Below are positions 23,014-34,535 of a stretch of 64,000 nt of DNA, piece after piece. The notes beneath the pieces were generated by a model. That model was given only the letters and a program-made list of their open reading frames with translations, made no database searches and was not told the origin of the DNA. The stretch spans positions 3,038,001 through 3,102,000 of the forward strand of contig JBLDXI010000032.1 in assembly GCA_047495785.1 (NCBI GenBank). Direction: 5' to 3'. Position numbers and translations under genes: made by a program. Within the stretch, counting starts at the first letter, position 1, and each line of letters begins with the position of its first letter. Origin of the DNA: Lepidodermella squamata. Its lineage: Eukaryota > Gastrotricha.

Positions 23014-23203
23014 AAGGGGAAATGAAAAACAATAAAACAGGTTTCGGGTGTGTTTGATCGGGAAGTAAAATCTATCTCTGCCTGCGCATTATTCATGTGT
23101 CACTTCTTAATTTCCGCCCCAGGATTCTGATATTAATCGAGTTACTACATTTATAATCATTTTTTTTCAAAAATTGAACGCGATTTGAATTTTGGCGAAT
23201 GCG

Positions 23204-26080
23204 ATGTTCCGGATTATAGCTGTAATTTCGATAGCCGTCCAAGTTTCGTGCGAATTTTGCCACGATGCTCCATGGGCTCGGTCGATAAGACAACTCGGCT
23301 ATCAGTATGGAGATGTAATGGGTAATTAGCCGAAAATATGGGAAAATGATTTTTATATTCAAGTATTGTGGATCGTAGAAGATAATTGGAATTCAGGATC
23401 GTGGAATTCCAAGGGCACTGCAGCAAAACAACCGCTCGAAAGCTTCGATAATTCGCTCCATTTTGTTTATGAAGGAAATTCCTACACAGCTGGAATGATG
23501 CAAAGTAAAGCGGTAATATGACGATTGAAGCATACAATTATTTTAAAATATTAAATAAAATATTCTACACAGAAATTCCCTCTCACCGACTTCGAAATAG
23601 TTCTGCTGATAAAAGTGACGGATTACGATGGTAACAATGGCGATGGCTTTGCTGTGATGATCACGGACGCCGGCTCCGTGGTCCTACCAGCGTCAACTGG
23701 AAACGGAGATGATTTTCGAGCTGTTGACTACGGTGGGAATTGGAACAAATTTCGCGGGCTAGGCGTTTTCGCTCTAACCCTGAAATGGACTCTAATGGTC
23801 ATGTACAACGATTCGTATTCAGGTTCGTCACCCGGCCAGATAGATTCAATTTGCAGCTATCCAGGCGGCTTTTGTTGCAAAGAGGGCTGTACACAAAAGT
23901 CAGCATTTGTGGGCGAGCGCTACTATTCGATTCGAGTGTCAGACTCGAAATTGACAGTCATCCGATCAGCTGATCCGTCTTTCTCGCCCGCTGAGACGCT
24001 CGTGTCAAATTTCGATGTGAAATTCAACGATTTGGCGAAATCGCTTGGTGATATGTATCTCACGATTGGAGCTGCAAACGGAGGCTGGACGGATGGCGTT
24101 GATTTGGTTAGCCTCGAGGTTTACGATTGCACCCCGCCAAGCACGACAAGCCAAAGTACTACTACAACAACGACTCCAATTCAGCCAATTTCTAAGAAAA
24201 TAATCACAACAACTCAAGCTGTAGCTAATACTGACGGGCTGACAGTATCTCAAGAATCATCTACGACCCAAATGGCTGATTTATCAAAGACTACAGCGGC
24301 AGCAGTCGACAATCCTGTTTCATCAACGATGACTGCAAATAGTCAAGCTATTACCGCTACAACTGAACGGCCAGCGGCATCCCAACAAGTTTCGAAAGGT
24401 TGAATCTTCGATTTAAATTTGAATTTCTATTTTTACGTTTAATTCATTTTAAAAATGTATTATTTCATCCTCCTTATTATTGGAGAGTGGGGCGGCTAAA
24501 ATACGGAGTTGTGAGACTTTTTGGCAGTTTAAGGGGAAAAACTTTAGCTTTTGATATTGGAAAAATCACTGATTTGTAAAAATCGATACTTGGAATCGAT
24601 ATCGGCTCTGCGGGCTGAAGTGTAACGCGTAAACTGTGAGTACCTATAGCAAAATAGCATTAGGATCTATCGGTTTGGTATCATGATAAGATTCCTTTGA
24701 AAACGGGAATTGGATAAATGTCATTTTTGGAAAATAAACTGCTGGAGCCTCAAATTTGGCGCTGGGCCCTAAATTTAGAGTATGACCTAGACACGCCTTG
24801 TAAAAGCTCCCAATTAGCTTAATTAAGCTAGGTATTAAGATTTTTTCTGAAATCTTTCTAAAACATTTTCTGAAATTTAATTTTCAGATGACAACCCTAC
24901 GATGTTCGCAATTGGTCAATTTCAAAATTCTGGCGCTCAGTCGATTCAAAACAATTATTTCCCGGCTAATTACACCGAAAGCCGCGGTTCCAACCCAACA
25001 CCGCAGCAGCTGCTGACACTTTGCGACCATTTCGCTCCGACTCGAAGCGTTCCACCCGTGCAACCCTACAGCGACGCGATGTTGGTTCGCGTGGTATTTG
25101 CCGTCGACAAACTGCGCGAAATTAACACGGTCGACGAAACAATTTCCGCAGGCGCATCTCTCCTTCTAGCATGGAACGTTTCTTCATGCCCTGGGAACAC
25201 TTCCGACATTTTCTCATCTCGTGGCAGCCAGCCGATCTACAACGCAGCTGCAACGGATATTTGGACGCCGAAATTTCGCTACGTCAACACAGCGAGTTCG
25301 AACACTTATATCATGAGCGACAGCGGGGAAGTTGTGAACAAATTCGGCGATGATTTGTTCGCCGTTATTACTAGCCCCTCGACGCCGAGCAAAAATAGAA
25401 CAATCGATTTTTATTGGACCATATCCGGCGAGTTCACTTCGTCATGCGATTTAGACCTCGCCCGGTTCCCGTTTGATGTCCAAACGTGCCTTTTTGTGTT
25501 TTCTTTGGAGAGATCTACGACCCTAGTCCAGTTTTACCAGCCGGATTTCTACTACTCGGAGGAAAACTCCGGGGCGGATGATGGCGGCGAGTGGACTTTT
25601 GTCTCGAAGCAAATCGTTCAGGATGAGATGAAGTACAATGGGAAACCAGTTGGTACTGTTTTCTACAGTTTAACTCTTCGAAGAAATCCTTGGTCTTACA
25701 TCAACAATCTTGTCTTACCGACTGGGGTTTTAGCTCTAGTCGAGCTTGGCACGTATTTGTTGCCACCCCATGTCCCCGACCGTCCGGCAATGTCGATCAC
25801 AATCCTACTAGCTATGGCTGTTTCGCAATCAACCGTAACAGGGCAAGTTCCGAAAACATCGCGCAGAATTTTGTTGGTCGAATACATTCAGTACTTGACT
25901 TGGCTATGCACCGCCTGCGCCCTCTATCAAATGATGTGCTGTTTCCTGACAGGATTTGCCGAATCGAAGAAAGTGAAGAAGATGGAAATGATCATTCGGA
26001 TTTTAGATCTGATCGCCTTTGCAGCTTCGATTGCAGCTTTCATCGGCATAAATGCTTATTTCATCAAAAATGGACGCTAA
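23204..26080 (+). CDS. Probable lectin domain / Cys-loop channel fusion
   Basis: Exons 23204-23321, 23364-23512, 23573-24398 and 24888-26080 join in frame to 761 residues. Signal peptide 1-16. Residues about 40-276 resemble an L-type lectin: FPLTDFEIVLLIKV, GNNGDGFAVMITD, WNKFRGLGVFA and a closing DMYLTIGAANGGWTDGVDLV. A Ser/Thr-rich stalk fills 277-364. The last exon is a complete pLGIC: Cys-loop C551-x13-C565, loop-A-like WTPKFRYVN, M1, M2 (DRPAMSITILLAMAV, Asp at -1', Leu at 9'), M3, a very short M3-M4 loop and M4. The channel exon has no signal peptide of its own; its 5' acceptor (TTTTCAG at 24887) and the end of the lectin exon agree in phase. The joining intron is 489 bp with a weak donor (GTTGAA). 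If unspliced, the lectin frame stops at 24403. Two separate genes remain possible. Confidence 0.55.
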
Positions 26081-26617
26081 TTTCAAATATTTTATTTTAA
26101 TTTCTATTTTTGATATAAAAAATCATTTTCGCGTCATTTTTCCTCCTGTGAGAATGTATTCTAATTTTTTTCTCAAATTTGATGAATTTGTTTAAGGTCA
26201 AATCCAATTTTTCAGAATAAAAGTATAATAAAAAAATTATTTTCGAATTTTAAATTACTCCGAATTATAAAAAAATCGCAAATATTATTATTAAGGAAAG
26301 CGCATCCAAGCTATTGATAATTTTTATATATTTTACCTGCGGCAATCATGCTTCAACGGCATAAACACTGATATTTTCGAGATTTTACCTCAAGTAAAAA
26401 ATAACGTTATTTTCAAGCGATTTGATAAAGAGTTCTTGTTGTACTCATTTTCATCCTAATTTGTTGACACGAGTAAGAAGCGAACTGGGACATCGCACTA
26501 TTATCACGGGCAATTCTCAGGAGAACAGTAGATGGCATATAATTTAGGCGCAAATAACGAGAATATTCCCTCATAAATTTAAGCATGAGATGAACCGTGT
26601 GTTCGATTTTCGCAGTA
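26081..26617. other. Intergenic, no gene seen
   Basis: AT-rich spacer between two channel genes; presumed 3'UTR and promoter. Confidence 0.5.
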
Positions 26618-27848
26618 ATGACAACTTTCATTGTAACCTATTTTTGCTACTTACTGCTATTTTACGGAGCTTTCGGTTATAACGATGGTCGCGTGTTTTT
26701 CCCGAAAGAAGCAAGGCTGAAAAGTTTGCTAGTAGCAAGGTGCAATATTTATCTCGATTCAAGGCCGGTAACTGATGCGGATGAGTCGTTAGACGTCACG
26801 GCCTACTTGCAGCCTCGAAGATTTATCGAAATTTCAGATGTCAATGAAGCGTGAGAAATTTTTTGATTTTACTTCGATGAATCGCGAGAAAAATCATTTA
26901 AAATCAAGGTTTTCTATGGTTGCGCAACTCCAACTTGAATGGATCCATCCTTGCATTGCGAAGTACTGGAAAGAGCAAGCAGATTGGTCGAGCGTCCGCC
27001 TGATAACTGACAAAGCCTCAAAAATATGGCATCCCCCAGTTATTCACTCGAATGGCTTAGGATCAGTCTTTATTAGCAACACGTAACTTGCAATCCTATC
27101 ATTTGAAAAAACTACAAATTTTCATTATAGGAGGGAGAATGATGGAAGCATTATGCTGTTTCCTGATGGCCGTATTCAATGGATTGTTGCCTCGAGATTC
27201 GACTCACATTGCTCGATGAAATTCACTCAATTCCCATTCGATCAGCATTGCTGCGAGTTGAAACTGGAAAGTGCCCTAGAAACGGACATAGTAACCCTCC
27301 ACCCGGGTGGTTTGTTGTTCGAAATGACCCAATTCCCGTCTCAGAACACTGCCTGGGAAATTTTGAACGTAAAATCCCACCACGAAGACGTGCAATCAGT
27401 CAACGGGGCAAATTACAGCCAGGCCGTATTCCGGATTTGCTTCAAACGAGGTCATCAGTCATTTTTCGAGGACATTTTCATACCTGTTGCGGCTATTTCT
27501 TTGCTGCAAATCGGTTTCATAGCAATCCCGCCGAACCTACCAGATCGGCCTTTGTACTGCGCGATTATCATGCTTCTTTTAGCGAAAGTCCAGGAGCCGA
27601 TAAGGATGCAATTACCGAAATCGGGCGATGTCATACCAGTTGCGACATTTCTAGACTTCCAACTCATTTTCGGGACTGTTTCAACCAGCTATGCCTTGGG
27701 CAGTTTATTCGCTGCATCGGGTAAAAGCCTGCAATTTTGCCGACTTTGCAGTCGAATTTCCGTGAATAGAATAGTCGACACTGCCTTTTTCATCACCAGC
27801 GTTAGTGTTCACGTTTTTCTAGTTACCTATACTCTTTCCTTCGAATGA
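26618..27848 (+). CDS. Cys-loop ligand-gated ion channel subunit
   Basis: Three exons (26618-26850, 26909-27082, 27131-27848) give 374 residues. Signal peptide about 1-26. Ligand-binding domain with Cys-loop C163-x13-C177, a second Cys at 176 making a vicinal pair, and WHPPVIHSNG in the loop A position. M1 near AISLLQIGFIAIPPN, M2 PDRPLYCAIIMLLLAKV (Asp at -1'), M3 and M4 with a short loop between them. It lacks the intron that splits the Cys-loop in several relatives, as do the genes at 32882 and 34536. An AG lies 2 bp before the ATG. A cation-conducting subunit is predicted; the ligand is unknown. Confidence 0.83.
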
Positions 27849-27889
27849 ATAAATTTTATCAAACTGGAAGATTTTTATTTGAAGTAAAA

Positions 27890-29611
27890 TTATGTCTTAC
27901 TAACAGATTTCTTTCGCACATTTTCGTTATTATTAGCAACATTTTCAGTTGTTTTAAGCGCGACTTTCGGCAGTTGAAATGCCTTCAAAACTCCGGAAGA
28001 TTCAGCGACTAAAAGCGTCAATTCCCGGCGGTCTGTTTGATCGATTAAAACTCGAGCTGAAACAGGGCTATAAAGCGGCCGTTCCATCGACCCGGTAAAA
28101 CTGCGCCGGTATACAATCGGCGTTGCTGTGTTATTCGCCAACATTTCCAACTCGTGAATCGCATTATTGCTCGAATCGACTACAACCGCGTAATTTCGAA
28201 ACGACGACAGTGACACAATTTTGCCGGCACGAGGGGCTTTTTTATCGCAATCAGGCCACGTGAATAAGTAGGTCATGTTGGTCAGGTCAAACCCGGCGAC
28301 TGTGCCGCGGCTTGAGCCGACTAATAAAACCGGCCTGCCAGCGCCATCATCGCAAATTGTTGAACAGGTCGCCCGGGGTAAATCGAGATGTCGCAGCGAG
28401 AACATTGAATTGCCCTGGCGAGATATTAAATTCAACGTCCCGGATTCAGAGTCGATCAACACGAATTGAGCCTTAATTTTCGACGACTGTTTCGCGGGGT
28501 ATGGGCAAATTGTTGAAATGTTTGACGTAAACATGTTCGGGTAGGCTTTGACCAACCGATGCGGCTCGGGTTGGTTGATTTCGAAGAGATAAATAGTCTC
28601 ATCCCCGCGGCAAGCCACCAAAATCTCCCCATTTGCAGTATCAAGGGCGAGATGGCTTGGCTTGTTGCAGGATGAAAGCCCTGGAATTTCGCCTAGGCAT
28701 CGTTTCGACTTCCATAAATCGAACAATTTGACCTGGCCGTTATCTGGATCGGCGAGATAGGCGATCCGATTGCCGAAAACTGCCATGTCGCTGATTGTAG
28801 GGGAAGATTCACATTCAGCCAGAGGGTTACTTGTGTCTATCGCGAATCGAAAATCGCGAAGTTGGACCAATTTTAAAGTTTCGTCTGGAAAAGAACTCCG
28901 CGGCAAAATTTCAGTAACTTTCCTCGGTGTCATTCGCTGGGCATGATCTGGAGGCGAGGTCAGGGTAGCTGAGACATCTCGAATGTCCGTCACGCCTAAA
29001 TCGGGCAATAACCCGAACAATTTCGCAACATTCAACCGGTCGCAGTCATCGTCGTGTTGAACCTTGAGCAACGCGTTTGTTACGGTGTTTTTAGCTTCTT
29101 TGTCACTTCGCTCCAATCCCTGAAGAACCTCACCAACGTATCGGTCGATCATGGCCTTGACGTTATCTCGCCTAGCTGCTATCATTCGGCCAATGTCATC
29201 GGATGAGATGGAATGGGGTCGTAAAATTGTCGGCTTTTTCAAATTTTTCAAGGGCGGAAGTTGAACTGGCGGTTGATTAATTTCCTTTCGTTGAATAATA
29301 TTTCGAATTATCGGTGGTGTTTTTGTGGAATTTGAGCTGCCGATGGGGAATTTTTCCGGTCTCGGGCTTTGGGTGTGAGATTTTGCTTTCAGTTTTTCGA
29401 TGGGCTGTTCTTGAGCTACAAAATCTTCTCTCAGGACCCTTACGCCGAACTTTGCCAGCTGAAGCTTGTAACGGCGCGATTCCGTGTTAACAGGCCTGTC
29501 GATGTTGGGCTGCTCATTGGCGCTCCCAATTTTGGGTGACTGGCGCAAAGCCAGAGGCGAGCTGTTAGATTTCTTCAGCGAAGGTTGTTGCTTGCGTTGT
29601 GGATGAGGCAT
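27890..29611 (-). CDS. Beta-propeller-like protein with disordered N-terminus, intronless
   Basis: One open frame of 573 residues on the strand opposite the channel genes. Residues 1-150 are Pro/Ser/Lys/Gln-rich and look disordered. About 150-260 is charged and helical. From about 270 to 550 there are repeated beta-rich units with motifs such as GNRIAYLADPDNGQVKLFD, LDTANGEILVACRGDETIYL and RNYAVVVDSSNNAIHEL, which is the pattern of an NHL or WD-like propeller blade. There is no signal peptide or membrane segment. TRIM-NHL proteins have a similar C-terminal half, but no RING or B-box is present here, so I leave it unnamed. It ends 42 bp from the tail-to-tail channel gene at 27848. Confidence 0.7.
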   Translation of the reverse strand: MPHPQRKQQPSLKKSNSSPLALRQSPKIGSANEQPNIDRPVNTESRRYKLQLAKFGVRVLREDFVAQEQPIEKLKAKSHTQSPRPEKFPIGSSNSTKTPPIIRNIIQRKEINQPPVQLPPLKNLKKPTILRPHSISSDDIGRMIAARRDNVKAMIDRYVGEVLQGLERSDKEAKNTVTNALLKVQHDDDCDRLNVAKLFGLLPDLGVTDIRDVSATLTSPPDHAQRMTPRKVTEILPRSSFPDETLKLVQLRDFRFAIDTSNPLAECESSPTISDMAVFGNRIAYLADPDNGQVKLFDLWKSKRCLGEIPGLSSCNKPSHLALDTANGEILVACRGDETIYLFEINQPEPHRLVKAYPNMFTSNISTICPYPAKQSSKIKAQFVLIDSESGTLNLISRQGNSMFSLRHLDLPRATCSTICDDGAGRPVLLVGSSRGTVAGFDLTNMTYLFTWPDCDKKAPRAGKIVSLSSFRNYAVVVDSSNNAIHELEMLANNTATPIVYRRSFTGSMERPLYSPVSARVLIDQTDRRELTLLVAESSGVLKAFQLPKVALKTTENVANNNENVRKKSVSKT

Positions 29612-30399
29612 TTTCGCATAATTTATGAAACTGTTCTAAAGAATATTGCAGCGGTGTATTATAGGATCAATGCGAGATGTTGTGCAGTAAAGGAAATGAG
29701 TGGCTTATACGATTTTGTTGAAAGAAATCGGACCACCGCCGTCACCCAGGGTGAGTCTATCGCAGTTGAATGCGCGCTGAAAAAATAAATACTGGGAGTG
29801 AATCATGAATGAAATTGTACTTGCACTTTTAATCACACATCATTCATTCAGGGTATCAGGCCATCAAGAGCGGAACTTTGATAAAATCACCGCTATATAC
29901 GCCGTTTTGAACTTGAAATTTTGTCTGCAAAATGATTGATAATCAAGTTCATTTTTGTCATGCTCATATCTCTCCCAGAAGTTCCTAAAACTCAATTCCC
30001 AGAAATTGCTGCTGGATCTAAACTTATTTAATTTGGGTGCAATCTTTCAAACACAAACGAGACACTCAGCCAGAAACCAGCCCAAATATTCATTGCTATT
30101 TGAGAACTTCCACCAGGAAGCAATCAAGGTATTAATTTTTCGAAAATAGGTTTTGTATGCAATAAAATAAAGGATTTTTTCTGAACATATTGGCGTTAAC
30201 AGTATCAAAGTATCTAGCAAAGTAATATTTAAGAATTATATATATAATAAAAATGCAATGAATTATCTAAATTACAGTAATTTTCTAAACTAGGAGCATT
30301 AGTGAGGAATTGCAATGTTTTGCAAACTTATCGGATTGGTGAGCTCGTTCACGGCTTCCGAACTATTTTACTGACCTTGATCGAAAGGCCCCGTGGGTC
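29612..30399. other. Intergenic, no gene seen
   Basis: AT-rich; short open frames only, none with splice partners or recognisable motifs. Confidence 0.45.
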
Positions 30400-30733
30400 T
30401 TAAAAGGCCCCTAAATTGGTCTTTTGGTGAGGTGCCTTGTTTTCATGTTTTTTAAAACGCAGTCCGGCATACAACGGGCCTTTCCCGACCCGGTACATTC
30501 TGACTTCCGCCGTTCGCAGGTCCGGTCTGTGTCTGTAAAACCTTTCCAGTTTATCAGTTGTGCCTTGAGCCGCTACAAATGATTTCAATAAAATTCACCT
30601 TGAAAACATTTCTAGTCCTAATAAAATATTGACTTATCACAAATAAAATGCCCCGGCTATTTTTGTGTGACAATATAAAGAGCATCAAAAGACGCACTGC
30701 CACAAGTAAAACACCGAAAAAGAGAATAAACAT
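30400..30733 (-). CDS. Possible small gene, unrecognised
   Basis: A hydrophobic, signal-peptide-like start (MFILFFGVLLVAVRLLML) at 30733 can be joined through a GT-AG intron of 62 bp (exons 30733-30634 and 30572-30400) to a basic exon that reads RFYRHRPDLRTAEVRMYRVG and ends TNLGAF, giving 90 residues. The phases agree, and the second exon stays open for 58 codons. No family is recognised, and the donor (GTCAAT) is weak. A small secreted peptide or a chance frame are both possible. Confidence 0.28.
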
Positions 30734-30806
30734 TGTTCAATCGATCCCGTTCTGTTTCCTTTCTGTGGATTCCTGAAAGGTTTCTTCAGACTAAAATCGC
30801 GAGAGG

Positions 30807-32190
30807 ATGATGAGATTTGCAATTTTTATTCTCTCCCTCAGCGGAACCATTATCACAGCTCAGCCAGCCAAGTTTTTGTCCACGGAGGCAAAGCTAAAGC
30901 AAGTTTTGATTGATAACTGCGGAATTCATGAGGATCAAAGACCTGTTATGTACCCCAATGAGACACTGGAGGTTGTCATCAATCTAATACCTTTGCGATT
31001 CCTTGAAATTAACGAAGTCGAAGAAAGGTATCACATCATATATAGATGTAACTTACGATTCAGTTTCAATATATTTTTCATAGATTTTCCATGATAGCCA
31101 AGCTTTTGATGACTTGGACACATCCATGCACTGCTAAATATTGGTCGCTCCCTGAATTCGAGAATACAGTTGTTATGACAGGGTCTTCCAAGCTAATTTG
31201 GCATCCTCCAACGTTTCACCTCAACGGTCTTTCCAATGTTTTTCTGAGTCAAACGTTAGCTCTACGCCATAATTTTGAATTAATGTAGTACTAGATGCAT
31301 AAGTTCCCAAAGGGAATATTTTTTATTGCTGTCATCCCTTTTCTATTTGACCCCTTGACAAAACTTGATATTGCCATTTCTTATCCATTTCTATCAGTCT
31401 GGAGGATGACAGTGTTATCTACTTGCTACCCGGTGGAAGCTTACGGTGGCTGGTCATCAACCGATTCGATTCGCATTGTATGACAAGAAACATTTCCGAT
31501 TTACTGTTATTGGATCAAAGGAATTTTTCAGGTCAAAGATTGAATTTACGAAAATTCCCCCTCGATGAGCAAACCTGTTCGGTTCGACTTGAAAGCGCGC
31601 TGGATATTGGCACAATTCACTTTTCGGCGGACGAAATTGTTCTTACATCATCAGGTTTCGCATCGACGAAGACCATCTGGGAGCTAGTATCAACTCACTC
31701 TATAGAGACAGCGATCAGCTACTCACCTGTCATCGATAGAAATTTCAGTCAAGTTGTATTTGATTTCCGCTTCAGGCGCCGCTATCGCATGTATATCGAA
31801 GCTATTTTCATTCCAAGCTTCGCTTTGACCGTACTCCAAATCGCCTTCGTTGCAATGCCACCGAAAGCTCCGGACCGGCCGATTTATTGCGCTACAATAC
31901 TCATGGCCTACGCTGTTCTCGAGCAGATGATCCAATCGGGCGTTCCGAAGACCAGTGAAACTGTTCTCATTATGGTCTTTATAACAAGTCAATTGGTTTT
32001 AAGCACTTTATGCACTCTTTACTCGCTTTTCACGTTGATGATTTCTAAGAGTAAGGCTTGCAATCGTGTTGTACGGGTGTCGGGATTAACGTTGAGCGTA
32101 TTGAGGCTCGCCGATTTGGTAACCTTCAGTGCTTTAATTGTTATCGTCGTCGCAGTTTCTGCAGCTATATTTCACCAAATGTCTTCTTGA
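30807..32190 (+). CDS. Cys-loop ligand-gated ion channel subunit (14-residue loop)
   Basis: Four exons (30807-31027, 31084-31254, 31398-31477, 31532-32190) give 376 residues. Signal peptide about 1-19. The helix Cys and the NPC/HPC-type Cys of the beta1-beta2 region are present. The first Cys codon of the Cys-loop is split by the third intron (T|GT), and the loop is C158-x14-C173 (QRLNLRKFPLDEQT), one residue longer than the usual 13. M1 FALTVLQIAFVAMPP, M2 PDRPIYCATILMAYAVLEQM with Asp at -1', M3 and M4 with about 25 residues between them. No loop-C vicinal cysteines. Closest in layout to the genes at 39167, 41803 and 44523. Confidence 0.83.
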
Positions 32191-32881
32191 GTCATGAGCT
32201 ATGTACGTAACTTGTCCTGATTGCTTCTTTGCTTCAATTAAACTAAATAAACATAACCCGTCGATATATTAATACGGAAATTCATTTAGAGAATTTCCCC
32301 CACTGAGAAGAAACGATTTCCACAAACCGGTCTCAAACTTATTCAAGGCTATCTTTTAATATTTGCAAGAACTGGAATAGCGGCAAGCTAGTTTTCCAGT
32401 TCAAATAAGTGGGCCATAATTGGCAAAACAAAACAAAAAGCTTTCATCATAATTTAATATTCTTCGGCCGAAGATTAATTGAATTATCTGGATCATGCAT
32501 TGTTAGCCACGACACTTTACCATAACAATTTCATGATCGTTTCATCAGTTCGAAACGTTTTAACGAGTCGAAAGCATTGATATCCGAAGTTAAAAGCAAT
32601 TTGTTGTTGCCAGCGGTCAATCAATTCGCGTAATATTGCCGCATCACATGACGCAATTCACGACTCATTTTTGCACCATTAATTTCAATTTCACCTCCAG
32701 GGAATTTAGGTTCAACGGTGACTGCTCATTTTAATGGAGTTAAGTGGATGAACTAAGTGGAATGCTACTACCTTGGGATTCTATGCCAAAAAAACCAACG
32801 GCTATATAAATCTCCCATTCCAAGCACATTATGGCCCAGCTTTCAGGTACATTTCGCAAAAAATTCTCCAAGCAGACATAA
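32191..32881. other. Intergenic; promoter of the 32882 gene
   Basis: Spacer of 0.7 kb. A TATATAAA at 32813-32820 lies about 65 bp before the next start codon. Confidence 0.45.
32813..32820 (+). promoter_or_regulatory. TATA box candidate
   Basis: TATATAAA about 65 bp upstream of ATG 32882, a spacing compatible with a short 5'UTR. Confidence 0.45.
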
Positions 32882-34151
32882 ATGGCTTTAGCTACTGTGA
32901 TTTATGTGTTGAGCTTTTTCATCAGCTCAGCTTTGGCGTTTTCAACACCGGAAACTGAACTTCGCGAAATAATATGGAACGAATGCTCCTTAACCGCCAA
33001 CATGCGACCTGTTCTGCAGCAAAAAGACGTCCTGAATGTGACTATAAACATGTCGCCACCCCTCCGATTCCTCGACCTCGACGAAAAAGATGAAGTGTAA
33101 GTTCGGGAGAAATTATTAAGGAGGTTTTTTAATTGCATCCAATTTTGATTTTACAGGTTTGCAATGGTGGCTAAGCTTCAAGTCTATTGGACCAATCCTT
33201 GTGTAACAAATGCGTGGGGTAAGAATAAAACCTTGATGGACCAATACGGTGACATAATGCAGTTCTCGGAGCCAGCAAAAGACATGTGGAGGGTGCCTAC
33301 CTTCCACATTAATGGCTTGGACAACATTTTCTTTACAGAAACGTGAGTTAGGATGACAGAGACCGAACAATTCGTATAAATTGATGCTTTCCAGGCTGGC
33401 AGATCAAGCCATAATGCTGGTCTTCCCAACCGGCCAGTTCAAATGGTCAGTGATGAATCGATTCAACTCGCTATGTAACCTCAACTTCAAATACTTCCCT
33501 TTCGACAAGCAAACATGCTCAATCACCTTTGAGAGCCTGCTTAACAGTCGACTGGTCAACTTCACCGACACTTTGTTCTTTAAAGAGAAGGGTTTCATCT
33601 CAGAGGCAAGCATTTGGAAGGTTGCCCATGAAACTTCGTATACCGAGTTGAACTACTACCCGACAACTCCGAACAAATTCTTTTCGAGGGCTACTTTTGT
33701 CTGGGAACTTCAACGCAAATATGCTCCATACGTTGATACGTTATTCATCCCATGCGTCGCCTTGAGCGCCCTGCAACTTGGTTTCATTTGGCTGCCGCCA
33801 AAAACCCCAGACCGAGCTGTGTATTGCGCTGCTGTTCTCACAGCATATACCATTATTGAGACTATGCTGCAGTCTCAAATTCCGCCAACTGCTGAGAGGA
33901 TCATCTTCGTTGTCTTCATCTCAATTCAACTGCTGTTCAGCATGCTATGCACATTGTATGCTCTGGTCACTTGCCTTATGGTGCATCAAGTGCCGAAGGT
34001 GATGAAGAAGAAGATTTACATATGCAGGGGGCGATTTGAGTTGACTCTGGTGCGCCTTATCGATCTGATCTCATTTTGCATTCTCGTGCCAGCCGTTTTT
34101 CTCACTTTCTGCGTCGTGTTATTAATGCTTGTAGTTTATAGAGATGATTAA
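32882..34151 (+). CDS. Cys-loop ligand-gated ion channel subunit
   Basis: Three exons (32882-33096, 33157-33342, 33395-34151) give 385 residues. Signal peptide about 1-19. Exon 1 carries ELREIIWNECSL and MSPPLRFLDLDE, and exon 2 carries VAKLQVYWTNPC and WRVPTFHINGLDN (loop A). The Cys-loop is C161-x13-C175 (NLNFKYFPFDKQT), canonical and not split by an intron. M2 TPDRAVYCAAVLTAYTIIETM has Asp at -1'; the M3-M4 loop is about 25 basic residues. It is a close tandem paralogue of the gene at 34536, with identical intron phases. Confidence 0.87.
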
Positions 34152-34535
34152 TGACGTCGGAATACCCATCTAAGTGCTATTAGACTTTGGTTTCCTGTAC
34201 AATTTCCTCTTGTAGAGGTCTCAAATTAAAGCATGGAGTTGATAATTTGATTGCCTAGCGATAAATAAGGCCAATTTTGGCATGGATTTTTCTAGTTTAA
34301 ATAATAATTTCGTTTCATCGTGACATGAATTTTAATTTCATCGTTATAGTCGATAAAAATAATTGAAAAATAAAACAGCAATCGAATCCCGCTTTTTATG
34401 TCTATCTGCTCTCTCAATTATTCATGACCAAGGTAATAGCCCATTCAGCGATAAGGGGCAATTTACCGCTGCCCGATCGATGTGCCAAAACAACATCCTT
34501 CTAGATATTTAAAAAAATCCTAACAGTTGTTAGTT
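34152..34535. other. Intergenic, no gene seen
   Basis: Short AT-rich spacer between two tandem paralogues. Confidence 0.5.

Noticed and set aside
24455-24496. Short frame MYYFILLIIGEWGG as a separate signal peptide for the channel at 24888
   Set aside because: No donor was found that gives phase 1, which the 24888 acceptor needs. It remains the best alternative to the lectin fusion.
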